Position numbers and translations under genes: made by a program. The notes below the pieces were generated by a model, which worked only from the letters and a program-made list of their open reading frames with translations, made no database searches and was not told where the DNA came from. A stretch of 64,000 bases of DNA, from positions 49,334,552-49,398,551 of the forward strand of contig CM023540.1 in NCBI GenBank assembly GCA_013350335.1, read 5' to 3'. Source of the DNA: Chimonanthus salicifolius (Eukaryota; Streptophyta; Magnoliopsida; Laurales; Calycanthaceae). Below, piece after piece: positions 29,471-41,018 of this stretch; positions within the stretch are counted from its first letter, which is position 1, and the number at the start of each line of letters is the position of its first letter.

Positions 29471-32400
29471 TTATGGTGATGCACACACGCCAATGACCTT
29501 TCGTAGGGATGGAAATCGTGATAAATCCAGGGGTTTGGTCAAGATATCTGCCAGTTGATTTTCCATACAGATATGTACAAACTCGATAGTTTTCTCCTCC
29601 ACCAATTCTCTTATGAAATGATGCCTTATGTCTATATGCTTGATCCTGGAATGTTGTACTGGATTCTTGGAAATATTTATTGTGCTAGTGTTGTCGCAAT
29701 ATAATGTCATGGATTCTTGCTTAAGTCCATAATCGACCAATATTTGTTTCATCCAGATCAGTTGGGTACAACAGCTTGCGGTTGTAATGTACTCTGCTTC
29801 AGTTGTGGAGAGAGAGATTGAGGATTGTTTCCGATTATGCCATGCCACTAAACAATTTCCGACGTAGAAGCAGCCTCCACTGGTAGATTTTCTGTCATCA
29901 ATATTTCCAGCCCAGTCTGCATCTGTGTATCCAGCTATCAAGAAGGAAGTATCATATGGAAACCAAATTCCATGCAAAGTAGTATCAGCTATATATTTAA
30001 TAATCCGTTTAACAACTTTGGGGTATGACTCTTTAGGTTTGGATTGAAATCTGGCACAAGCTTCTACACTAAATGAGACGTTTGGTCGACTTGCTGTGAG
30101 ATATAAGAGACTTCTTATCATGCTTCTATACAGGCTGGGGTCCACATCTGTCCTGTTCTCATCTTTGAATAATTTAATGATTGTGCTCATAGGGGTAGTC
30201 GCATGTTTACATCCTTCTAGACCAAATTTCTTTACAAGTTCTTTTGCATATTTGGATTGGGAGATAAAAAGTCCATCATAACTTTGTTTGATTTGAAGAC
30301 CAAGGAAATAATTTAATTCTCCCACCATACTCATTTCAAATTCAGATTTCATGAGTTTGGAGAAATTTAGTGCAACCTTTTGACATGTAGAGCCAAACAC
30401 TATGCCATTCACATAGATTTGGGCTATAAAGATAGACTCCTTAGTCTTTTGGACAAACATAGTCTTATCAACACACCCTTTTTGAAACTTGTGACCAAGT
30501 AGGAATTGGGTTAATCTTTCATACCAGGCTCTTGGCGCTTGTTTAAGGCCATATAGAGCTTTTTTGAGTTTGAACACATGATCAATGAATCCTTTGGGTT
30601 GTTCTACGAACACTTGCTCATTTAAAAAGCCACTCAAGAAGGCACTTTTCACATCCATTTGGTAGAGTTTGAACTTGAGGTGGCATGCATGGAGAGCATA
30701 ATTCTAATGGATTCTAATATAGCTAAAGGGGCAAATGTTTCATCAAAATCTAAACCTTCAATTTGAGTATATCCTTGATCTACTAGTCTTGCTTTATTTC
30801 TCACAATGGTTCCATGTTCATCCAGCTTGTTCTTGAAAATCCATTTTGTTCCAGTTATGTGTGTTTCCTTAGGATCTTGGAACCAAATCCCATACATCAT
30901 TTCTAGTAAATTGTCCTAGTTCCTCTTGCATAGAATTAACCCAATCTTCATCAACTATGGCTTCTTCTATCCTTTTGGGTTCTAGTTGTGAAATAAAACA
31001 TGCATAATTAACCAGGTTCTCAAGCTGTCGTCTAGTTCTTACTCCAGCAGTGGGTTCTCCTATGATTTGTTTGAGAAGGTGTTCCTTTATATTTTTTAGA
31101 GGTTTTGTTTCAGGTGGGGGATCTTGTGGCTCATCTTTCGTCTCTAGATTTTCTTCTTCTTCAGCTAACCTGATGATTTTCTCTTCTTTTAATTCTTTAT
31201 CTGGTGTACTTACTTGGTCATCTATTACAACATTTACTGATTCTTGGATAGCACAAGTTCTAATATTCTTTACCCCATAAGCATGATTATTCGTGGAATA
31301 CCCTAGGAAGATGCCATCATCACTTTTGGATTCAAATTTTCCAAAATGCTCTCTATCTCGCAGTGTGTGACACTTGCTTCCAAAGACTTTAAAGTACTTA
31401 GAGTTGGGTTTCCTACTAGTCCAAAGTTTATGGGCAATTTTGTTTAGCCCGACTCTTAAATATACTCGATTGATAATATAGCATGCAGTGTTAACTGCTT
31501 CAGCCCACATATTTTTTGGAATATTCTTACTCTTTAGTAGGGTGTTGGCCATTTCTTGAAGGACCCTATTTTTCCTCTCAGCAATTCCATTTTGTTGAGG
31601 AGTTTTGGGGGCAGAGTATTCATGATGGATGCCTCGTTTTTCACAGAATTTATTAAATGATTGATTTTCAAATTCTCTCCCATGGTCAGTCCTTATTCTG
31701 TGAATATTTGACTCTTTTGCATTCATAATTCGTTTTGCAATGATTTTGAATTCATGAAATGCATCAGATTTTTCCCTCAAGAAAATTACCCAAGTATATC
31801 TAGTACAATCATCAACTATTACCAGGAAATATCTCTTTCCTCCAGCATTTTCGTGTTTAGTGGGTTCAACTAAGTCCATGTGAAACAGTTCTATGGGTTT
31901 AGAAGTTGCAATTAAATTAGTATGTTTATGAGCTGCCCTGATTTGTTTTCCCTTTTGGCAGTCACCACAGATGGTTTTTTCAGATCGACTAACTTTAGAT
32001 AATCTTTTTATATGTTCACTTAGTTTGGACAAGTCCTTGAAGTTCACATGACCGACCCTTTGATACCACAATTCAACTTCATTGATTTTGGACATGATGC
32101 ATTCATGTGTGATAGGAGTTGATGAACAATCCAAAACGTAGCAATCATCAAAAGTAAGGATACCACTTAAGACAACTTTGCCTTCTTTTGAATAAACATG
32201 ACAGTTTTTTTTACTAAAGATGACTTTACTATCATTAGCACACAGTTGAGATATCTTAAGTAAATTGTGCTTAAGTCGATCAACAAGATATACGTCTTTG
32301 ATAACCCCAGAGGATGGCAGATTCAGTGAGCACTTACCAATTATGTTTGCTATGTTTCCATCACAAAAAACAACAGATCCTCCTTTAAAATTAACCAGAT

Positions 32401-32845
32401 CAGATATATAAGAACTGTTTCTAGTCATATGTCGAGAGCATCCACTATCCAAGTACCACTTGGATTGCCTTTCAACACTTAGGGCTGTATGAATCATGAA
32501 GCTCTTATTAATTTGAGAGCAATCACACGAAGGGCCAATGGTAGAGTTCATTTCCTTTTGATGTATGATCTGTCTAGATCTGAAATAAGGTTTCCCATCA
32601 AAGAATCTGATCCTTGGATTGCCTAATCTATCCAGGATAGTTTGTAGATTTTGATTCTTCTTTAGATAGCAATTAGATTCAAGATGACCTCGTTTTCCAC
32701 AATAAGTGCAATGTATGTTATAGAGTTTGGATGTTTGATTTTTAACAAATATGAGAGTTTGCCCTAGGGTAACTTCCATGTCTTTACAATGCTCTTTCCC
32801 AGACTCATCCTTGTAGTTCTTTTCAGAACTAAGGAACTTTCCCAA
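29471..32845 (-). pseudogene. Copia gag-pol polyprotein remnant, copy 1
   Basis: From the 5' end: zinc knuckle CTYCGKRGHLESNC; protease WYLDSGCSRHMT; integrase with a damaged zinc-binding motif (LWYQRVGH, first His replaced by Tyr, then CGDC) but a visible catalytic triad (HMDLV, IRTDHGREFEN, NGIAERKNR); reverse transcriptase ([37 protein letters not shown]); RNase H (DADWAGNIDDRKSTSGG, STTEAEY, NPVQHSRIKHIDIRHHFI). The polymerase YVDD box reads YVNG (30404-30409), which removes both catalytic aspartates. A 1-bp insertion near 30871 is unique to this copy. A frameshift near 30680, just before MDVKSAF, is shared with copy 2. A further 87-codon frame (29230-29493) overlaps the pol end in another frame and has no recognised domain. 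Confidence 0.93.
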
Positions 32846-33580
32846 TTTTCATTTCCATGTTCGACCTTGTCTTGAGATTGAGATAGCCTTTCTAAGTCAG
32901 ACAATAATAAAGTAATCTTGCTTTCAAGATACCTTTTCATTTTTACCAAGTGATTGTGATCTCTATTGCACAGATTCAGTTGGGATTGAAGATCAATCTG
33001 ACTCTTTCTCAACACTAATACCTCATCAATTGATTTTTAAATTTTGTTGAGAGAGCTTCTTTTTCAGTTCTTTCAATTTCAAGAAGTTTGGTTAGGTAGG
33101 TATTCTCACTTCTATGTTTGTGAGCTTTCTTAGTCAATTCCATACTCTCAAGAGACAGAGCACTGCATGATTCATGGAGATCATCAAGTATCTCTTCATT
33201 TTTAGATTCACTAAAATGTTATTGTTTATCACAAGGAAACGAAGCAACAAGGCCAAGAATTGTACCTTCACTTTCTCTATCCAAGGTTGATGCAGACTCA
33301 GATTTTTCTGTGTTATTTCGTTTCATTTTGTTTGATTTTTCTTCCTTTTGATGATGAGTTATCCTTCCCATCACAGAGATCACAAGAGCAAGACCTACTA
33401 CAGAATTGTATGCTTGATATTGTGAATATGCGTCTTCTAGGTATCATTTTTTAATAACTTCGATTCGATATTTACCCCAGTTATTTTCTTCTCCGGACAT
33501 CGACATACATGTATCCATGACAGTTGTTCTAGGCACCAAATCTCACTCGGATGATTAAATAAAAAAATATAGAGCACGAG
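32764..33580 (-). pseudogene. Copia gag remnant and leader, copy 1
   Basis: The minus strand shows a gag start-like MSGEENNWGKY near 33500, then, after stops, coiled-coil-like sequence (DDLHESCSALSLESMELTKK, LEIERTEKEALSTKF) and HLVKMKRYLESKITLLLSDL up to the zinc knuckle. Only about 750 bp separate the primer-binding site from the zinc knuckle, so the central capsid region is missing. Several frames are needed to read it. Confidence 0.65.
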
Positions 33581-33592
33581 GCTCTGATACCA
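33581..33592 (-). other. Copia primer-binding site
   Basis: TGGTATCAGAGC on the minus strand, the standard site complementary to the initiator methionine tRNA, one base from the LTR end (TTTTCA). It fixes the right-hand repeat as the 5' LTR and the element's orientation as minus. Confidence 0.93.
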
Positions 33593-33593
33593 T

Positions 33594-35259
33594 TGAAAAT
33601 TTCCTTGGGAGGTAGAACACAATTGACCCTTGGGGGGGGGGAGGGAATAGGTCAATCTAACAATCGTTGGTCCTTTTAAAATTTACTTAATTGATTAAGT
33701 AAGTGCAGCGGATACAACAATTAAGTATGGATGTGATAACAAATGTGATTAAGCAATCAACATGAGAAATTAGCTTTAACATCACAATCACAATGACACA
33801 AGATTTATAGTGGTTCGGCTTGCCAACCTACATCCACTGTTAGGACTCACTCAACCTTGACTTATCTCCAAATTCACTAAGTGGGGAATTACACCCTCAC
33901 AATTAGAGTAGGAATTCCACATCACTCAATCGGCTAGGAATTCCACCCACCACTGTGCTAGAGACGACGCTCTAGAGTTTTTTATAGTGGTTCTGGAGCC
34001 AACCCTCCTTAATACACTTTCGGGACAAAGGTTTTAAAATAAAATTAAAACTAAGAAGCACTTGCCTTTGAAGCTCTTTCTCTAGGATGTATGCTTCTTG
34101 AAGATCCACCCAATGTGTGCTGACGTTCCGCCTCATAGCCGTAGTAAAACAATCACAATCTTAGGGTGACAAGAAAACTGGTTTTACCAAGGCTTTCCTA
34201 GTTTATGTCTTTTCTTTCCTCCTCTATTTCTCTCTTCAAATTCAATCAATAGATTGGTTGTTTATGATTCTTAGGTGTAGGCACAAGACAATGATCGTTC
34301 CTTAGAGTGTGTGATTTTTCTCACTTCAAGGAAGATAATAATATGACCACACAACACTCATATTTATAGAGGAGTCTTCACAGTTTTTCAAACTGTCCAG
34401 TACCGACAGGTCGGTGGCACCGATGGGTCAGTGTTCATAATTATTACCGTTCAACCACCCGACCTTTCCACATTAAATGCACTCCCAACGGCTTTATTAC
34501 TTCCCGGTCGACAAGTCGGTGTCGCCGATTGGTCGACAGTTATGGCACCGAGAGGTCGGTCCATACGAGAGGCTCGGTATAGGGCAACACCATGCTGGCA
34601 GAGTTTCAAGTACAGAAAACAGTCTTACCTAGACCAACTTGTCTCCCCTTACCGAGTGTTCGGTCCTAGTACCCTCGATCAGTCTTGAACTATCAATATG
34701 TCTGTTTCCTCGAGAGTCCATCTAAGTTTTAAGTTCCAGAACTTATAAGTTATCATCGACGAGTCGTTGACCACGAGGGGTTGTTTCAACCTTTCACCGA
34801 GGGGTTGGTTCATATAAGGCTCTCGAACATAGGCATACCCAGAGTGACAATTCTATGATCCATAACCTTTGTCAATCTGGCCGACCAATCCTTGACAACG
34901 ATGGGTCGATCCTGTCTCCACAGAGGGGTCGGTGAGAACGACTTGTCGAGCTGATAGTGAAACCAAATATATATTTCCAAGTTAGGTTCCAATTCACTGT
35001 TAAGCTTTCTCTCTAGGCTTTTAATGATTTTACCATTTGTTTAACTAAGCCTAGGAATAGTCCTCTCTAAGGTGTGAGTACCATCTAAAGTCATCTATGA
35101 CCTTTTACCTGTTTTGTAATTGCCATAACGATGAGCTTCAATCTGGTGGAGCATGATCTTCAATCTTGATCATCTTGAGTCTTCAAGCTTTTAGCAAGTG
35201 CTTCTTCTCGAATCATGAAATTGACAAACTTAGGGACTCGGCAAACCGTGGCACTAACT
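33594..35259 (-). repeat. Copia 5' LTR, copy 1
   Basis: About 1.67 kb, running TGAAAATTTCC to GGCACTAACT in plus orientation (expected end CA). It contains a G10 run near 33632 and the same GGTCGGT-type motif series (about 34410-34940) as the other LTR. Visible differences from the left LTR are frequent, indicating an old insertion. Confidence 0.88.
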
Positions 35260-35464
35260 GTTTGTTTTTATTATAAACATACCTCCTATGGTATAAAAAC
35301 TTATGTTTGTAAGTTTAATGTTGTATACATTATATTGGTGTGCTGGTATGCTTAATATATAGTTTCTCATGTGTTTTGAGGGTTAATGAATAATGATGGT
35401 TGTTTGGAAAAAAAAAAAAAGTCGTGTTCTGGACCCACATCTAGGTTCGAGTCGTGACATCAAA

Positions 35465-36802
35465 TGAAAAACCTTAAAAATGATTTATTTTTCTCATTTA
35501 ACTATTCTAGACAACCACGTTATATGTATATGACTACATCTAGTGTATTTTATTGTTATTTAATTATTTAAAGATGATTCGTTAAAAAATAATGTTGAAT
35601 TAAATATACATATGGTAAGCCATGAGTAGATCAAAATTTGATCTTAAAATTCAATTTTTATTCACTTGATTTTACTAGTAAAAATCACATTTTAATTTTT
35701 CCAAAAAGTTACTTAAAATTTTATTATAACTCATCAATTAAAATTAATTAATAATTTAATATTATTTATAATATAATATTTATGTACGTGTTCGACCGGG
35801 CTTGATTGTCAACCCGGTTCAACCTTATTTAACCCATCATTCCTCCAAGACGGGTCACTCAACGGGTCAATTTTTAGAACATTGGAGTAGAGGCTTCTCT
35901 CTCTCACCCTCTTTCATCTCGATGAAGAGCAAATGACAGCTTCCCCTTCTCTCCTTGCGGACGGCCTTGGCAGGAGAGTGCATCTCATTCATTCTCTCAT
36001 GTTCCGTCATCCCTCTGAAAAATGGCTATAAAAAATGGACTTCGAACAATCCCTTCCAAATTGAAATCACTCTCTTCTGCTCTCCCCCTCACTCTCTGGA
36101 GAATTGGTGGAACCCTAGGTGAACAAAACTAGTTTTTTTTTTTTCTTCTTCTTCTGCAAACCTCTGTAAGTGGTTACTATGCACATTTAAATATCAAAGC
36201 TTATTATCTTAATATCCACTTATCTAAAAATAATGTTTTCATAATCAAAATTATTTATATCTTGATTTAGAAGACATCTATAAGGTTGGATTTTCAAAAT
36301 GTAGTTAAAATACAAGGTATAATGGCTTACCAAAAATAAAAATTAAATTGAGTTCGTAGGGTCGAGAAATGCTCGACTTGTCGAAGATTGAAGAACCCAT
36401 CTTTGACACGTCGAACATGACCTTCAAAGGGTCAAAAAGACCCCCCAATCTTCGAAGGGTAGAGGGTGGCATTTTGGTAATTATGTCCAGTGGCAATTTC
36501 GTAATTATATGGGAGTGGCAATTGATAATATATGAAATGGGGATTTTTGTGGTATTTAGATGTGACTTTTGGAAAATATTAAAGGAGGGTTTTTAAAGTA
36601 AAATACCTTATTTAAACTTGTGTTTAAAATATGAAATTCCATTTCCACTTTTAACTTATTTCTTCAACCGGCCGAAATTGAGACTAGTCGGTTGGACAGT
36701 CTAAATTGGAGAAATTTAAAAATGGGATTATTTTGTATTATTTACATGCTTTCTAAAGCACTTTTGCTCACCTATCAAGGTGAGGAGATGAAACCAAACT
36801 TT
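35465..36802. other. Intergenic sequence between the two solo LTRs
   Basis: No gene recognised. 35770-35885 (CCGGGCTTGATTGTCAACCC, ... GGGTCAATTTTTAGAACATTGG) resembles 22080-22200 and is likely an old repeat fragment. 35890-36180 is CT-rich and leader-like, ending in a T/TTC tract. 36360-36480 has short TCGA-containing inverted motifs (CTCGACTTGTCGA). Confidence 0.45.
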
Positions 36803-37526
36803 AAATTTGTCACGACCCGAATCCGGATGTCGGCCCGGAACACGACTAATTTTTTTTTTTTTAAACAAAAATCTAATGATTCACTAATGTCATAAACATA
36901 CTACCCATGTGAGTCACTAGATAAAACTGCAACAATAATAGTTATCCACTAACCCTCTCTTAATAATCTCAAATGCCTATGCGAGATACACGTGTGTTGA
37001 ATATTCCTAAACACAGCAAAAAACAATATATTGAATACACCAACACACAAACATATTGCATAGAAAAATCAGACTTACAGACATAAGTTTTGTGCCTCTT
37101 TATGCCACAGGAGGTATATTTATTATCAAAATACATAACATAGTCCATAGATTCATTTTGTTTCCTCGTACGGGAAACTACTAAAAACATTCAAAGTTTG
37201 ACTCTCAGCAAGGCATCATTGGTTCCTCCACTCCTTCCTTTGGCTCATATCCTGCAATGTACGAGACGTGAGCAACAACCCAGTGGGTAAAGCTTACCAT
37301 AAAATCCAATTTACAATATAAATGGAATAAATAACAATGCATGTTCCATGAATGAAATGCAGTTAATCCACTTAACCCATTTTCACCCTAGGATCACTTT
37401 CTAAGGTGTGTTACCAATTTTTACCAGGGTTAGCCCCCAAATTATCGTAGCAACTTTTACAACAATTTCTTAACAATGTCTTAACAACACGGGGTCAACC
37501 TCCAATTAGCAACTTGCAAGTGCATA

Positions 37527-37705
37527 AGGTCTCCATGACCCGCTTACTAGCACGACCAACCCCCAATGGTTCGCAAAAGGCATTCGGCCTAATATTACAA
37601 GGTCTCCACGACCCGGTCTACTAGCACATTCAATCCAACGGTTCAAGATGGCGGTTGACCACAGCCTACTAACACGTCCAACCCAACGGTTCGCAAACGG
37701 TGTTC
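37527..37705. repeat. Degenerate tandem repeat within the inverted solo LTR
   Basis: Two to three units of about 70-90 bp sharing GGTCTCCACGACCCG, CTACTAGCACG and CCAACGGTTCGCAAACGG. It lies inside the LTR and probably belongs to the family. Confidence 0.65.
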
Positions 37706-38715
37706 GGCTAATCTTAGCAATTATAGCCCAATATCCTATATCAGATTTTACAAAATTATGATCTTCTATAGATTTAACTTATAACCATAATTCTCACATG
37801 TAAATGTAAAATGCTTGATAATGCATGATTTCCAACGCCCTCCTTATATAAGGACTTATTCTGAGAGAACCACCAAATTTCAATCTTACCTTTCGATGCA
37901 TCCAACACCAATATATAATGATCAATAAAGAATCAATATTCACATAAACATATAAAACTGGATTTGATAACATGAATTCCTTCACTTAGTTTTTACCCGA
38001 TAATTTCTAGATACTCCATGGGTCTATAATGCGTTAGAGGCTACAAGTCCTCGAATCCCAAACACCATTTTTAACGCCTACGTTCTAAACAGTTAAAACA
38101 TTTACATCCATTTCATGCAAGCAGTGTCAGGCCTCGTATTCTAGACATATATAGCCTTTTCTATCTTTAAAATAACCACATGGTCCCATTTTAGTCTGGT
38201 GTTAGTGGGTTTAATATATAATATAATACAAGTGTTGGTTTGAGTCTCCTCACCTTATTCGTAGAGTTATCACACAATCTGTAAGATAAAATAATAATAT
38301 AAATTTCTAGTCGATAGAGTATTTATGAACTATTCCCCGTTCCCTGTGTATTTACCAGAAAAAATGATAAATGTAGTGAGTCTCCTAACTCTTTCTACTC
38401 CTTTAAATTATGTTAGAGGTTAGCTGTCATCCATACAAAATACTGGAATAAAATAAAAAATGTAAAGTACTCAGTGCCCGGTCTCATATTTCTTCATGGC
38501 CATTGAAGAGTATTGAGACGAGGCCTACATGGTACAGTGCAATATTTAAATAAAATACCTAGCACCCAAATTCGTTTACCACCTGGCGACCTAGGCCTTC
38601 TCAGATGACGACCGAGTGGCGTTTCGGCTGTGCTACAGGTGGAGATTTTCAGCCTAGATAATACAATGCAAATAATGTAAAAAATTACTCAGTGCTCCAT
38701 TTCAAGACCATCAGG

Positions 38716-38905
38716 TGACTAATCGCCTCCTCAGATGGTATCACCGAGCGACTAAGCGCCACTATTGATGATCCATCGGTTGACTAAGCGCCACCCCAAA
38801 TGGTATCACCGAGCGACTAAGCGCCACTACTGATGATCTACCAAATGACTAAACGCCACCTCAAATGATATCACCGAGCGGCTAGCGTCACTACTGATGA
38901 TAATT
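38716..38905. repeat. About 65-bp tandem repeat within the inverted solo LTR
   Basis: About three units of GACTAAGCGCCAC...AAATGGTATCACCGAGC...GATGATC. This is the reverse complement of the repeat at 25560-25690. Confidence 0.8.
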
Positions 38906-40453
38906 TGGCCTGGATGTTATGATACTGAAATTTAATCACACAATGCATAAAAAGAAGCACACAACTGTTAGATGGGGTTAATCTTTTCCCTTGTTTTAAT
39001 TAAAGGCTGAAAAGAAGTTTTCAAACGTAAAAATAAAATGATTTTAAGGGCGTAATTTAAAAGTTAGGAGAGAAGTCTACCCTCCATCCATTTAAAAAAT
39101 TCAATTTTAAAACCTAACATTAGCCTAAATAAAATTTAACTTGCTACGGAGTTAATAAAATTAAAAATAGAATCATTTCGGTACCTCACACATGAAAATC
39201 TGTTGAGATTTGACTAAATTTGAAAGCCCAAAGGAGATGCGGAAAACCCAAAAGCTTGCTGTTGCTTGCTGCTTCTGCTGCTTGCGAACAACAAAGAGAA
39301 GGGAAGAAAAATAAGAAAGCAAAAGAGGAGAAAATGAGAGAGAGACGTTGGAAGTTGTTTTTTCTTTTGCTGACGTACAAAAGGAAGAAGGAAAAGAACA
39401 AAAGAAAATGAAGGAAAGGGAAATAAGACCTGCTGGAGAGGGAGAGAGAGAGCCCACTGTCATTTTTTGTTTGTTGTCTTTTTGTTTTTCTCCTTCCAAT
39501 CGCACCCCCTCTTTTTTACTCGCAGGGGCCATGGCTTTGCAACCACGTTGAATGGCTACGGCGATAGCCTTAGAGTAGGTTTGATATTATCCTAATATTT
39601 TCATTTTATTTTATTAATATATCTTTGAACTAATTCCCTTCACATCCTTATTAGTTCTAAATATTTAGATTCCCACTAAGTTAATTTAAATGGTCCACTG
39701 GTCAAGTATAAAATAATAAACATTATATTAAATTTTGGAGAGAAAACTCAGTCGAAAACTCAGTGTTTTAATCGAAAAACACCGATTTGACAAATTTTTT
39801 TAATTTTAAAGAATTTCTTAGAGAAAATCTAATTTTATAATTAAATAGATTAAATTAGTCTGATAGAAATCTTTAAAGTTTAAAAGTGTTTCGAAGTAAA
39901 AAAATACCCATCTAAGCAAAAGAGTATTCAACGGCTGACACTTCTTGATGTAAAATAACTATTAAAAGTTCAATATTTTGGAATTTTTAAGATACAAAAT
40001 GCTCAGTTATACTACAGATTGATTACTGACTCTCTCCATATATTTTTAGGATTTTGTCTCTCTTATCAAAGTGGGGTTTTGTCATCTAAGAAATTTTAGG
40101 TAGTAAAAATAGTTAGAATTAGGTTGAGATTGGCATTTCGTTCAGTTCGAATTTAAAAATAATGCATAATCTAAAATTTGGGGTTAAAACTAAGTCAAAT
40201 GACTGAGATTCCAGAGCAACCAATTTTAAGCCTAAAATAATATTATTATATTCATAACTTACTATTCTACCTTTAAGACTCAATTAATAGAATTTTCGGA
40301 CTCGGATCGAGTTGAACTCAGATTCTTTAAAAAGCTCATTCAATATTTTTCATGATTAGAGGAACAAAAATTATAATTAACGGCTTAAAATTATTTAATT
40401 AATCAAAATTAATTTAAATCAACCTCTAATTTGGACTAAGGTATCACAAAATT

Positions 40454-41018
40454 CTTTAATACTGTATGCTTAATTAAATGCATTTTAATTGAAAATTCTC
40501 GAATGCTTTTAATCGAGTGCAATGTCGAGACCGGTGGTGTCTTGACAATATGGAAAAAAAAAGTGTTAATGAACCAAAATGCGATGCCAAGTATCACTTA
40601 CACATAATGGAATAAATGATAGTACACGAGAATTGAAATCTAATTGTCTAACCGAATATAGGACCCAGACTTGTGCAAATATGATTAATTAGCATTGGGA
40701 AATGAAAATTTGGTGATTATGTATATGATGATTAGGATGAATGCACATCTTCAATATGTTAATATTTGAATGTGCGATGTGTTATTACTATGCTTGTAAC
40801 ATGTAAAATTATTGTTGGATTTTGTAGTATATTTCAACTGCTTAGGTGATAAGGTGTTTATTAAATATCATGCATGTATTATTGTACGTTCTAAAAATTC
40901 ATGATTTAGTATAGTTTACTCAATTATATGCGAAGGTTGAATCCGCGAGAGAAGCATCGGTTTCTTAACCACGATAGGTTGTTCTGTGGAGAAACCTTAG
41001 GGTAAATAAATGAGGTTG
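40454..41018. other. AT-rich intergenic sequence
   Basis: No gene or element boundary recognised. It ends where the TGTAACGCCCCG LTR-like start begins. Confidence 0.5.

Larger units (their letters stand above)
27317..35259 (-). mobile_element. Ty1/Copia LTR retrotransposon, copy 1, inactive
   Basis: Two direct repeats (27317-28916 and 33594-35259) bracket a minus-strand internal region with a tRNA-Met-type primer-binding site (33581-33592), gag remnants, pol, and a polypurine tract (28917-28928, AAATGGGGAGAT on the minus strand). The pol order protease, integrase, reverse transcriptase, RNase H is that of Copia; the residue pattern is SIRE/Tork-like (inference). The left LTR lacks about 59 bp at its outer end, and the host LTR is missing about 130 bp beside it, so a deletion removed that junction and the target-site duplication. 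Gag is mostly deleted, and pol has frameshifts and a mutated polymerase active site. Confidence 0.92.
24170..35459 (+). mobile_element. Solo-LTR-like element, copy 1, split by a Copia insertion
   Basis: It starts TGTAATACCCTAAC and ends TTCGAGTCGTGACA, with a 5-bp target-site duplication TCAAA on each side (24165-24169 and 35460-35464). Removing the Copia element (27317-35259) leaves about 3.3 kb with no protein domain and no second LTR, as expected of a solo LTR left by recombination. It matches the inverted element at 36808-40448, including tandem repeats near 25560-25680 and a pyrimidine-rich tract near 25090-25200. By comparison with that element, about 130 bp next to the Copia junction are missing here. 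Confidence 0.82.
36808..40448 (-). mobile_element. Solo LTR of the same family, inverted
   Basis: In plus orientation it runs TGTCACGACCCGAATCC to GGTATCACA and is flanked by a perfect 5-bp target-site duplication AAATT (36803-36807 and 40449-40453). Its reverse complement matches the split element at 24170-35459 end to end. There is no coding domain; a 119-codon frame (39173-39532) is Ser/Lys-rich low complexity. It holds tandem repeats at 37527-37705 (ACTAGCACG...CAACGGTTCGCAAACGG units) and 38716-38905. Confidence 0.88.

Noticed and set aside
29230..29493. 87-codon frame downstream of Copia pol, open in both copies
   Set aside because: Overlaps the pol end in another frame and has no known domain; conservation is expected from recent duplication alone.
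38716..38905. Regular repeats resembling a CRISPR array
   Set aside because: Degenerate 65-bp tandem units without distinct spacers, in a plant retrotransposon LTR.
39173..39532. 119-codon minus-strand frame in the inverted solo LTR
   Set aside because: Within an LTR and low complexity; the counterpart in the other LTR is not the same frame.
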